DNA of 64,000 nucleotides, taken from NCBI GenBank assembly GCA_020636845.1, contig JACJXD010000005.1, forward strand, positions 1 to 64,000, given 5' to 3'. The position numbers and the translations under genes are program-made. The notes beneath the pieces are model-generated. The model was not told where the DNA came from. It ran no database searches and saw only the letters and a list, made by a program, of their open reading frames with translations. This DNA comes from Bacteroidales bacterium. GTDB taxonomy: Bacteria > Bacteroidota > Bacteroidia > Bacteroidales > Tenuifilaceae. How positions within the stretch are numbered: position 1 is the first letter of the stretch; each line of letters opens with the position of its first letter. This document shows, in pieces, positions 16,736-24,928 of the stretch.

Positions 16736-18667
16736 ATGGGAAAAATAATTGGAATAGACTTAGGAACTACCAACTCGTGCGTTGCTGTAATGGAAGGGAA
16801 CGAGCCAGTAGTCATAACTAATAGCGAGGGTAAAAGGACCACTCCGTCGGTTGTCGGTTTCTTAGAGAATGGCGAACGAAAGATAGGCGATCCGGCAAAA
16901 CGTCAGGCTATAATAAATCCAAAAAGGACAGTCTTTTCGATAAAAAGATTTATGGGTGAAACTTACGACAAAGTCGCTAGTGTAGAAATTCCCCGTGTTC
17001 CTTACAAGGTAATTAAAGGCGACAACAATACCCCAAGAGTTGAAATAGACGGAAGATTATATACTCCACAGGAAATTTCGGCAATGATTTTACAAAAAAT
17101 GAAAAAAACTGCCGAAGATTACCTAGGACAAGAAGTTAGCGAAGCGGTTATTACTGTTCCTGCTTACTTTAGCGACTCTCAACGTCAGGCAACTAAGGAA
17201 GCCGGTGAAATTGCCGGTTTAAAAGTTCGTCGTATTATCAACGAGCCTACCGCTGCTGCATTGGCTTATGGTCTGGATAAGAAGAACAAGAATATGAAAA
17301 TTGCCGTTTACGACCTTGGTGGCGGTACCTTCGATATATCTATACTAGAGTTAGGCGATGGCGTTTTTGAAGTAAAATCGACAAATGGAGATACTCACTT
17401 AGGTGGCGACGACTTCGACCATGTTATTATAGATTGGTTAGCCGAAGAATTCCTAAAAGATGAAGGTGTTGATTTAAGGAAAGACCCTATGGCACTTCAA
17501 CGTTTAAAAGAGGCTGCCGAAAAAGCTAAGATTGAATTATCAAGTTCAACCTCAAGCGAAATAAATCTTCCTTACATTATGCCTGTTAACGGAATTCCAA
17601 AGCATTTGGTTAAAACCTTAACGCGTGCTCAATTCGAAAAATTGGCAGATAAACTGTTCCAAAGGTCAATTGATCCTTGCCGTAAAGCTTTAGCCGATGC
17701 AAACATGCAAGCATCCGAAATTGACGAGGTAATTTTAGTAGGTGGATCAACTCGTATTCCATATGTACAACAACTTGTGGAGAAATTCTTTGGACGTACC
17801 CCTAATAAAGGAGTTAATCCTGACGAAGTAGTTGCTGTTGGTGCTGCAATTCAAGGTGGTGTATTAACTGGCGAAGTAAAGGATGTTTTACTTCTTGATG
17901 TAACTCCTCTGTCGTTGGGTATTGAAACCTTAGGAGGTGTTTTCACCAAACTTATCGATGCTAACACAACAATTCCTACTCGTAAATCGGAAACCTTTAC
18001 TACGGCTGCCGACAATCAACCTTCAGTTGAAATTCATGTGCTACAAGGTGAAAGATCGATGGCCAAGGATAACAAAACCATTGGAAGGTTCCACCTCGAC
18101 GGAATACCACCCGCCCCACGTGGAATACCTCAAGTTGAAGTTACCTTCGATATTGATGCCAACGGTATATTGAACGTAACAGCTAAGGATAAAGGAACTG
18201 GCAAAGAGCAAAAAATTCGTATTGAAGCTTCTTCGGGACTTACCGACGACGAAATTAAGCGTATGCGCGACGAAGCTAAACAAAACGAGAATGCCGACAA
18301 GGAAACTAAGGAACGTATCGATAAAATTAACACAGCCGACAGTTTGATTTTCCAAACTGAAAAGCAGATTAAGGAATTTGGAGATAAAATTCCTGCTGAC
18401 AAAAAGGCACCTATCGAACAGGCTCTTAACAAACTTAAAGAAGCACACAAGAGTCAGGATATTGCTGCTATCGATGCTGCTACCAATGAACTAAATTCCG
18501 CTTGGCAAGCCGCTTCCGAAGAAATTTACAAAGCACAAGCAAGCCAACAACAGGCAAATCCTAATGCTAATGCAAACACCAATGCAAACGCAAACGCTTC
18601 ATCGGATAGCAATAGCGCAAAGGATGACAAAGAGGTAACAGACGTAGATTTTGAAGAAGTAAAATAA
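16736..18667 (+). CDS. dnaK: Hsp70 chaperone DnaK
   Basis: The 643-residue chaperone has the ATPase domain (about 1-380): [16 protein letters not shown] at the N-terminus, [12 protein letters not shown], and [13 protein letters not shown]. The linker [19 protein letters not shown] leads to the substrate-binding beta-sandwich and helical lid. The tail is rich in Asn, Ala and Gln (repeated NANANT-type units around residues 605-625) and ends [11 protein letters not shown], close to the conserved EEV-type terminus. It folds nascent and stress-damaged proteins with DnaJ and GrpE, neither of which is in the window. The gene stands alone, with its own terminator 19 bp downstream. Confidence 0.99.
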   Translation: MGKIIGIDLGTTNSCVAVMEGNEPVVITNSEGKRTTPSVVGFLENGERKIGDPAKRQAIINPKRTVFSIKRFMGETYDKVASVEIPRVPYKVIKGDNNTPRVEIDGRLYTPQEISAMILQKMKKTAEDYLGQEVSEAVITVPAYFSDSQRQATKEAGEIAGLKVRRIINEPTAAALAYGLDKKNKNMKIAVYDLGGGTFDISILELGDGVFEVKSTNGDTHLGGDDFDHVIIDWLAEEFLKDEGVDLRKDPMALQRLKEAAEKAKIELSSSTSSEINLPYIMPVNGIPKHLVKTLTRAQFEKLADKLFQRSIDPCRKALADANMQASEIDEVILVGGSTRIPYVQQLVEKFFGRTPNKGVNPDEVVAVGAAIQGGVLTGEVKDVLLLDVTPLSLGIETLGGVFTKLIDANTTIPTRKSETFTTAADNQPSVEIHVLQGERSMAKDNKTIGRFHLDGIPPAPRGIPQVEVTFDIDANGILNVTAKDKGTGKEQKIRIEASSGLTDDEIKRMRDEAKQNENADKETKERIDKINTADSLIFQTEKQIKEFGDKIPADKKAPIEQALNKLKEAHKSQDIAAIDAATNELNSAWQAASEEIYKAQASQQQANPNANANTNANANASSDSNSAKDDKEVTDVDFEEVK

Positions 18668-18685
18668 TAATACATTTTGCATATA

Positions 18686-18714
18686 AAGCCAACCTTAAGG
18701 GTTGGCTTTTTTGT
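18686..18714 (+). terminator. dnaK intrinsic terminator
   Basis: A 9-bp stem (AAGCCAACC with GGTTGGCTT, loop TTAAG) is followed by TTTTTTGTTTTG, 19 bp after the dnaK stop. Confidence 0.85.
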
Positions 18715-18747
18715 TTTGTACTATGGTGAAGTTTAGCACGATAAATG

Positions 18748-18755
18748 TACCTTTG
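18748..18755 (+). promoter_or_regulatory. Candidate -7 box for the MORN-repeat gene
   Basis: TACCTTTG fits TAnnTTTG and lies 15 bp upstream of the ATG at 18771, after the dnaK terminator. No good -33 is seen. Confidence 0.35.
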
Positions 18756-18770
18756 TACAAAACGAAACAT

Positions 18771-19553
18771 ATGCGAATTTTTTGGATCTTTCTGTGTAGC
18801 ATTTTAACATTAAACACACTAGCGCAAAACGATACCGTAAACCGTATCGATAGTAAAAATCTAAAACAAGGTTACTGGTGCAAACAATATCCAAATGGTA
18901 AAAAAGCCTACGAAGGTTGGTTTAAGGATAATATTCCCGTTGGTACTTTTAAAAGATACACCGAAAAAGGCGACCTCAAAGTCGTACTAAATTGCAAACC
19001 GGACAATACGGCCTGGGCAACTTTTTTAATGCCAAACGGAACCAAAATAGCCGAAGGAAAATACATTAAACAGAAAAAGGATAGCATTTGGGTTTATTAT
19101 AACTCAAAAGGAGATATTGCATACACGGAAATATACCAAAACGGCGAAAAAAACGGAAAGTCCAAGCAATTCTACTCAAACGGACAAGTTTACGAATCGG
19201 CTCCTTACTCAAATGGAAAGTTAAACGGGACATTGGTTCAATTTTACAGAAACGGGCTAAATAAAAGTATTGTCAACTTTTCCAATGGAGTTCAACACGG
19301 TGAAATAAAGGTATTTTACACCAACGGAAACCTCCGCATTGATGGCATATATAAAGATGGTTTAAAAGATGGAGAATGGAAGTTTTACGATAATAACGGG
19401 AAACTGTCTAACACAATTATTTACCATGAAGGCATTCCTGAAAACTACAACGAGTTACTCGATGCAGAAAGCAAGGAGTTGGATTCTCTTATGCAAAATG
19501 CTGGCAAAATTCAGGAACCTAACATCGACCAATTTCTTAATAGTTACCATTAA
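18771..19553 (+). CDS. Secreted MORN-repeat (YwqK-like) protein
   Basis: Starting at the ATG at 18771 gives 260 residues with a signal peptide, MRIFWIFLCSILTLNTLAQN. A start further upstream would lie inside the dnaK terminator. The body is a series of about eight 22-24-residue MORN-like repeats of the form 'YxNGkxxxxxxYknGkxdG', for example YPNGKKAYEGWFKDNIPVG and FYTNGNLRIDGIYKDGLKDG. Such proteins are often annotated as toxin-antitoxin YwqK family, but nothing here supports a TA role. A periplasmic or outer-surface scaffold is more plausible for a signal-bearing protein in Bacteroidota. The subtilase gene follows after 23 bp, so they may be co-transcribed. Confidence 0.8.
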   Translation: MRIFWIFLCSILTLNTLAQNDTVNRIDSKNLKQGYWCKQYPNGKKAYEGWFKDNIPVGTFKRYTEKGDLKVVLNCKPDNTAWATFLMPNGTKIAEGKYIKQKKDSIWVYYNSKGDIAYTEIYQNGEKNGKSKQFYSNGQVYESAPYSNGKLNGTLVQFYRNGLNKSIVNFSNGVQHGEIKVFYTNGNLRIDGIYKDGLKDGEWKFYDNNGKLSNTIIYHEGIPENYNELLDAESKELDSLMQNAGKIQEPNIDQFLNSYH

Positions 19554-19576
19554 CAGAACAAATAATATTTTTACGT

Positions 19577-21211
19577 ATGCGTAAATTATTTCTTTTACTA
19601 GTAACGCTTTGCGTTGCAAGTGTTAGTAGCATTAACGCTCAAAGTAAATATTTTGTAAAATTTACCGACAAGAATAGTTCTCCTTATTCTATTGCAAACC
19701 CAACAACATTTCTATCACAAAAGGCAATCGATCGAAGGGCAAAAGAAAACATAGAAATAACCGAATCCGATATTCCTGTAAATGCAACCTATGTTGAACA
19801 ATTAAAACAGTTAGGGGCAACTGTTTATTATACCTTACGTTGGACAAATGGTGCCGTTGTATCCATAAGTAGTTCGACAACATTGGAACAAATTCAGTCA
19901 TTGGCATTCGTAAGCGATGTAAAGGAAATTTACACACCAACAAAAACTTCTTCAAAATTCAAAACCCCTCAGGTTCAGAAATTGGACAAAGTATCGAAGG
20001 GAAACGCCAACACTCAAGACTTGAATTACGGGCAATCGGCAACACAAGTAAAAATGATAAATTGCCACATGCTCCACAATAACGGATACCTCGGCGATGG
20101 AATAACAATTGCCATTCTCGATGCTGGTTTTTATAACGCCAACACTCATTCCGCATTAGATTCTCTAAGAACAAACAACCAAATTTTAGGTACAAAGGAT
20201 TTTGTTAATCCATCGTCGAATATATACCAGGAAGATCAACATGGCATGATGGTACTTTCCACAATGGGAGGGTATGCCGACGGAATGCTTATAGGCACAG
20301 CCCCTCATGCCAACTTTTGGCTAATTCGCACCGAAGATGCCAACTCCGAACAGGTAATTGAAGAGTATAACTGGCAAGCCGGAGCCGAATTTGCCGACAG
20401 CGTTGGTGCGGACATAATTAATACGTCCTTAGGATATACAACTTTTGATGTTGAATCGCAAAACCACACCTATAGTGATTTAGACGGACAAACAACGGTA
20501 ATTACGCAGGCCGCCAACATGGTTGCAGGACGAGGAATTGTAGTTGTTGTTAGTGCGGGCAACGAAGGAAATGATGCGTGGAAGTATATTTCCGCTCCGG
20601 CAGATTCCCCTAATGTGATAACAGTTGGAGCTGTTGATGCTTACAAAAACAAAGCATCGTTCAGCTCTTTCGGCCCCACTGCCGACGGACGGACAAAACC
20701 GGATGTGTGCGCTATGGGACAAAATGTTGTAGTAGCATCACCCTACGGAGGTATAGGAACTTCGAATGGCACTTCGTTTTCCGCGCCAATTACGGCAGGA
20801 GCCATTGCTTGTCTTTGGCAAGCACAACCAACCCTAACTCATAGCGAAATTGCCAATTTACTGATAACAACCTCAAGCAATTATAACACTCCCAATAACA
20901 GCATAGGATATGGAATTCCAGATTTATACTATGCAGCCACATCGTCGCCAAAAATTGAGGAAGATCATGAACTTCGCCTGTTTCCGAATCCTTTCTCCGG
21001 AAACAACGTTACAATCAACCTTCCTTCGAACCATAGCAAAGTTAAGGTTGAAATCTATGAGATAAATGGAGTAAAAGTTTACGAAAAACTAGAAAACTCA
21101 CCATCTAACAACCTGTTTTTAACATTGCCATCAAGCATCAAACAGGGAACTCTAATTTTTAAAATTACAACAGACTCAAAAATATATAACATAAAAGCAA
21201 TAAAGTTATAG
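19577..21211 (+). CDS. Secreted subtilisin-like (S8) serine protease with T9SS sorting domain
   Basis: The 544-residue product has a signal peptide (MRKLFLLLVTLCVASVSSIN) and an N-terminal prodomain to about residue 145. The S8 catalytic domain carries Asp in AILDAGFYN, His in DQHGMMVLSTMGG and Ser in NGTSFSAPITAG, so the triad is complete. The last ~75 residues (LRLFPNPFSGNNVTINLP to a C-terminal KAIKL) form a type A C-terminal domain for Por/type IX secretion. It is therefore expected to be exported through the outer membrane and released or anchored at the cell surface as a degradative protease. It leads a plus-strand run into xseA, 18 bp away. Confidence 0.94.
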   Translation: MRKLFLLLVTLCVASVSSINAQSKYFVKFTDKNSSPYSIANPTTFLSQKAIDRRAKENIEITESDIPVNATYVEQLKQLGATVYYTLRWTNGAVVSISSSTTLEQIQSLAFVSDVKEIYTPTKTSSKFKTPQVQKLDKVSKGNANTQDLNYGQSATQVKMINCHMLHNNGYLGDGITIAILDAGFYNANTHSALDSLRTNNQILGTKDFVNPSSNIYQEDQHGMMVLSTMGGYADGMLIGTAPHANFWLIRTEDANSEQVIEEYNWQAGAEFADSVGADIINTSLGYTTFDVESQNHTYSDLDGQTTVITQAANMVAGRGIVVVVSAGNEGNDAWKYISAPADSPNVITVGAVDAYKNKASFSSFGPTADGRTKPDVCAMGQNVVVASPYGGIGTSNGTSFSAPITAGAIACLWQAQPTLTHSEIANLLITTSSNYNTPNNSIGYGIPDLYYAATSSPKIEEDHELRLFPNPFSGNNVTINLPSNHSKVKVEIYEINGVKVYEKLENSPSNNLFLTLPSSIKQGTLIFKITTDSKIYNIKAIKL

Positions 21212-21229
21212 CCAAGGCAAACACAACCA

Positions 21230-22606
21230 ATGAGTGTAGAAGGAAAAATAACCCTATTGGAACTGAACAATCTTGTAAAGGAAAGCATTAACCAAAACCT
21301 TTCGACAAGTTATTGGGTTATTGCCGAAATTGCCGAAATAAAGGAGCATTCATCAGGACATTGCTATCTGGAATTAGTTTACAAAGACAAAGAAACCGAA
21401 AATATTAAAGCAAAAGCAAGGGCGACCATTTGGAACTACACCTACAGAATGCTTAAACCCTACTTCGAAACAGCAACGGGGCAATCGCTTGTAAACGGAC
21501 TAACCATTCTTGTCAACGTACAGGTAGTGTTTCACGAATTCTTCGGATACAGCCTAAATATTTTAGACATCGACCCAACTTACACCATTGGAGAAATTGA
21601 ACTGCGAAGACGTGAAACAATTAATAAGCTAATTGCCGACGGTGTTTATGAAATGAACAAGGAAGTGGAAATTGACGATGTTCCCAAACGAATTGCCATA
21701 ATATCATCGGAAAATGCTGCAGGATACCAAGATTTTCGTAAGCAACTCTCGAACAACCCCTACGGATACGTTTTTTCCGTTACACTTTTTCCAGCCATTA
21801 TGCAAGGCGATGAAGCAGAGAACTCTATAATTAATCAACTTGGCAACATTTACAGTCAAATCAATAACTTTGATGTAGTTATTATTGTTCGTGGCGGTGG
21901 CTCACAAACCGACCTATCCTGCTTCGACTCTTACGAACTTGCTTCTAATGTAGCACAATTTCCATTACCCGTTATTACCGGAATCGGTCACGATAAGGAC
22001 ACCTCGGTAACTGATATGGTTGCTCACACATCGGTAAAAACGCCAACGGCTGCTGCAGAATTTATTATTGCGCGCTTTAACGACGCCGATACCGAACTTT
22101 ACCAAGTTACTGAAAAGATATCATCCATAATCAAAAACTTACTGGACGAAAACCTTAGCACCATTCAAAAATATTCGCAGTTATTAGTATTGCATTCCAC
22201 CAAAGAAATTAGCAAATATAAATTAACGCTAAACACCTTTGTTCACAGGGCAAGCAAAGCCGATTTAATTATTCTTTACAACTCAAATAAATTATCAAAC
22301 CTAGGCAATGCGCTGAAAAAAACTCCATACGGACTAAAAATTCTTAAGCGTAACCTTGAACTTGAAATAGAAAAACTTAAAACTATTCCCAACAGATTAA
22401 TTAAAACAGAAAAAAATAAAGTTGAATTTTTATCTCGTACTTCCGAGCATCTAGACCCTAAAAATATACTTCACAGAGGATATAGTATGACATATAGCAA
22501 CAATGAAATTATAAAAAGTTCGAAACAAGTTAAAAAAAACGACGTTATAACAACTATATTATCAGATGGAACTGTTAGTTCTATTATAAATAAAACATCA
22601 AATTAA
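21230..22606 (+). CDS. xseA: Exodeoxyribonuclease VII large subunit
   Basis: This 458-residue subunit of the ATP-independent single-strand DNA exonuclease has an N-terminal OB-fold (about 1-100, with SYWVIAEIAEIKEHSSGHCY). The catalytic core contains KRIAIISSENAAGYQDF, VVIIVRGGGSQTDLSCFDSY, ITGIGHDKDTSVTDMVAH and KTPTAAAEF. A long coiled-coil C-terminal region binds many XseB copies. It degrades single-stranded DNA in repair. Its partner xseB lies 5.2 kb downstream, separated by two histidine-kinase genes on the same strand, an unusual arrangement because these two genes are normally adjacent. Confidence 0.96.
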   Translation: MSVEGKITLLELNNLVKESINQNLSTSYWVIAEIAEIKEHSSGHCYLELVYKDKETENIKAKARATIWNYTYRMLKPYFETATGQSLVNGLTILVNVQVVFHEFFGYSLNILDIDPTYTIGEIELRRRETINKLIADGVYEMNKEVEIDDVPKRIAIISSENAAGYQDFRKQLSNNPYGYVFSVTLFPAIMQGDEAENSIINQLGNIYSQINNFDVVIIVRGGGSQTDLSCFDSYELASNVAQFPLPVITGIGHDKDTSVTDMVAHTSVKTPTAAAEFIIARFNDADTELYQVTEKISSIIKNLLDENLSTIQKYSQLLVLHSTKEISKYKLTLNTFVHRASKADLIILYNSNKLSNLGNALKKTPYGLKILKRNLELEIEKLKTIPNRLIKTEKNKVEFLSRTSEHLDPKNILHRGYSMTYSNNEIIKSSKQVKKNDVITTILSDGTVSSIINKTSN

Positions 22607-22662
22607 GTTGAAATTAATATTTACTTTACTTATTTTTAGAAAGTTGTATCATATAGCATGAG

Positions 22663-24837
22663 ATGAAAAATGTTTCAAAAATATTACTAGTTCCACTACT
22701 ATTGCTTTTTGCAATAGTATCGTTTGCCCAAAACAATGACAAAACAAATAAGTTAAAACAAGTAATAAAAACTTCGAAAGGCGTTACTAAGGTTTTATAC
22801 TTAGATACACTATCCCGATTTTTTTGGGATGTTAACGCAGATTCTTCAATATACTATGCAAACCTTGCTTTAAATGAAGCAAAAATTGACAAAAGCAACT
22901 TTGCTCTCGGTGAAGCATACAATTCAGTTGGAAATGCCTATTCCGAAAAAGGCAACGATGAAAAAGCTATAGAGTTTTACACTAAATCGAAAGATTATAG
23001 GCTGGAAGAAGGCAAATTGGATAAAGTTGGCGATTCCTACCACAATATGGGTATATCTGCATTGCTATTAAAAAAGTATAGCGAAAGCATAAGTTACTAT
23101 AAGCAATCAGCCGAATTATATGATAAAACAGGGAAGAAGATACTAGAAGGAATAACATATAATTCCATAGCAGATATTTACAAACAACTGCACGAACTTA
23201 ACAAAGCATTGGAATATGCACTAAAAGCGCTCAATATACTACAAGAAGAAAAGAACGATAACTACATTGCAAATACCTATAATTTCATTGGCTCGATACA
23301 TGCCGATTTAAAGAATCTAGATCTAGCTCAAGAATATTATCAAAAAGCTTATGATATATGGAAAAAGAAAAATAGTATAGAAGGACAAACAACCGGAGTC
23401 AATAATTTAGGTACAATATTCGACGAAAAAGGAGATCATGAAAAAGCTTTACTCTATTACCAAAAATCGCTTGAACTTGCCAAACAACTCAAAGACTCCA
23501 TCGGAATAGCAACAGCCCTAAATAACATAGGATACACATTTGTAAGAATCAATCAGATGGAAAAGGCTATTTCGGCCTATGAATCTTCTTTAGAAATATC
23601 AAAAAGGAATAAAATATACGATTCTTACATGAATACATGTAACAACTTAGCCTCGGCATATCTAAAAGTTAACAATCTAAACAAAGCAGAGTATTACCTT
23701 AACGTTGTTCTTAAAAATATAAACAAAATAACCGAACTTCAATTCGCAGAGGAAACATACCTCCTACTCAGCAAATTAAACGAGCGAAGGGGAAATTACA
23801 AAAAAGCCTTTGAATATAAGAATAAGCAACTCATATATAACGACAGTATTTTTCACACCCAGCAGTTACAAAGCATTGCCGAGATGCAAACCCGTTTCGA
23901 AACCGAAACACGAGAGAGAGAAATTGAACTACTAAAAAAGACTAACGAAGTACGAGAATTAGAACTGGATAAGCAGCGTAACTTCAAGAATATTCTTGTG
24001 CTAACCACATTTTTGCTTCTTTTATTGGTTGCCAGTGCCTTTTACATCCTTTACGTATCTCGTAAAGCAAATAAACTACAATCTGAAAAGAATAAAGCAT
24101 TAGAAACCGCTAACAAAAAACTTACCACATCGGAAGACAGCCTGCGTGAACTAAACGCAACCAAAGATAAACTCTTCTCCATTATAGCCCATGATCTGAA
24201 AAATCCTTTCAACGCTTTAATTGGCTTTAGCGACATTTTAGACAGAAATTACATTGTTCTTTCCGATGAAGAACGAAAAGAGTACATTGCCATTGTAAAT
24301 GAATCTGCCCAATCGCTCTTTAAACTTCTGGACAACCTTCTTCAGTGGACAAGAACACAAACCGGTACTATAAACTATGTTTCGGAACACTTCAAGTTAT
24401 TGCCTATAATTAGGCAAGAAATTGCCAATCTGAATCCCAACTCCGAAAAGAAAAAAATTAAGATTACTACAAATATCGACGATAAATTTGAAGTATTTGC
24501 AGATAAAAATTCCGTATCTGTAATTATCAGAAATCTTATTAGTAATGCAATAAAGTTTACCGATCATAACGGAGTTATAAAAGTTAATGCTGAAATTAAA
24601 GATAACATGGCTGTAATTTCTGTTAAAGATTCCGGGATTGGTATTAGCTCCGACAATATCGATCGTATTTTCTTACTCGACGGGTCTATTTCCACTAAAG
24701 GAACCGCAAATGAATCCGGAACCGGTTTAGGTCTATTACTTTGCAAAGAATTTGTCGAAAAAAACAATGGCAAAATCTGGGTTGACAGTAAAAAAGGCGA
24801 AGGCAGTAACTTTTTCTTTACTCTTCCATTAACGTAG
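22663..24837 (+). CDS. TPR-containing sensor histidine kinase
   Basis: This 724-residue sensor has a signal peptide (MKNVSKILLVPLLLLFAIVSFA) and a periplasmic sensor of about seven TPR repeats (about 70-400). A charged helix and one TM helix (ILVLTTFLLLLLVASAFYIL, near 445-465) follow, then a cytoplasmic coiled coil and kinase core. His510 in LFSIIAHDLKNPFNAL is the phospho-acceptor. The ATPase domain shows N-box RNLISNAIKFT, G1 VKDSGIGIS and G2 GTGLGLLLCKEF. No receiver or DNA-binding domain is fused and no cognate response regulator is adjacent. It is paralogous to the next gene. TPR-kinases of this build are common Bacteroidota sensors with unknown ligands. Confidence 0.93.
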   Translation: MKNVSKILLVPLLLLFAIVSFAQNNDKTNKLKQVIKTSKGVTKVLYLDTLSRFFWDVNADSSIYYANLALNEAKIDKSNFALGEAYNSVGNAYSEKGNDEKAIEFYTKSKDYRLEEGKLDKVGDSYHNMGISALLLKKYSESISYYKQSAELYDKTGKKILEGITYNSIADIYKQLHELNKALEYALKALNILQEEKNDNYIANTYNFIGSIHADLKNLDLAQEYYQKAYDIWKKKNSIEGQTTGVNNLGTIFDEKGDHEKALLYYQKSLELAKQLKDSIGIATALNNIGYTFVRINQMEKAISAYESSLEISKRNKIYDSYMNTCNNLASAYLKVNNLNKAEYYLNVVLKNINKITELQFAEETYLLLSKLNERRGNYKKAFEYKNKQLIYNDSIFHTQQLQSIAEMQTRFETETREREIELLKKTNEVRELELDKQRNFKNILVLTTFLLLLLVASAFYILYVSRKANKLQSEKNKALETANKKLTTSEDSLRELNATKDKLFSIIAHDLKNPFNALIGFSDILDRNYIVLSDEERKEYIAIVNESAQSLFKLLDNLLQWTRTQTGTINYVSEHFKLLPIIRQEIANLNPNSEKKKIKITTNIDDKFEVFADKNSVSVIIRNLISNAIKFTDHNGVIKVNAEIKDNMAVISVKDSGIGISSDNIDRIFLLDGSISTKGTANESGTGLGLLLCKEFVEKNNGKIWVDSKKGEGSNFFFTLPLT

Positions 24838-24893
24838 GACTAAGCAGTATAAATTGGTAAAGAGATTTTACTCTTTACATCTATTATTTTTTC

Positions 24894-24901
24894 TAAATTT
24901 G
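24894..24901 (+). promoter_or_regulatory. Candidate -7 box for the second TPR kinase
   Basis: TAAATTTG fits TAnnTTTG and lies 27 bp before the ATG at 24929. The -33 region is T-rich but lacks a clear TTG, so an internal promoter in this run is only suggested. Confidence 0.4.
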
Positions 24902-24928
24902 ATGTACATACAACATTAGAAATTTGCT

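Noticed and set aside
18041..18450. Minus-strand frames inside dnaK
   Set aside because: They are antisense to the highly conserved dnaK and have no family features.
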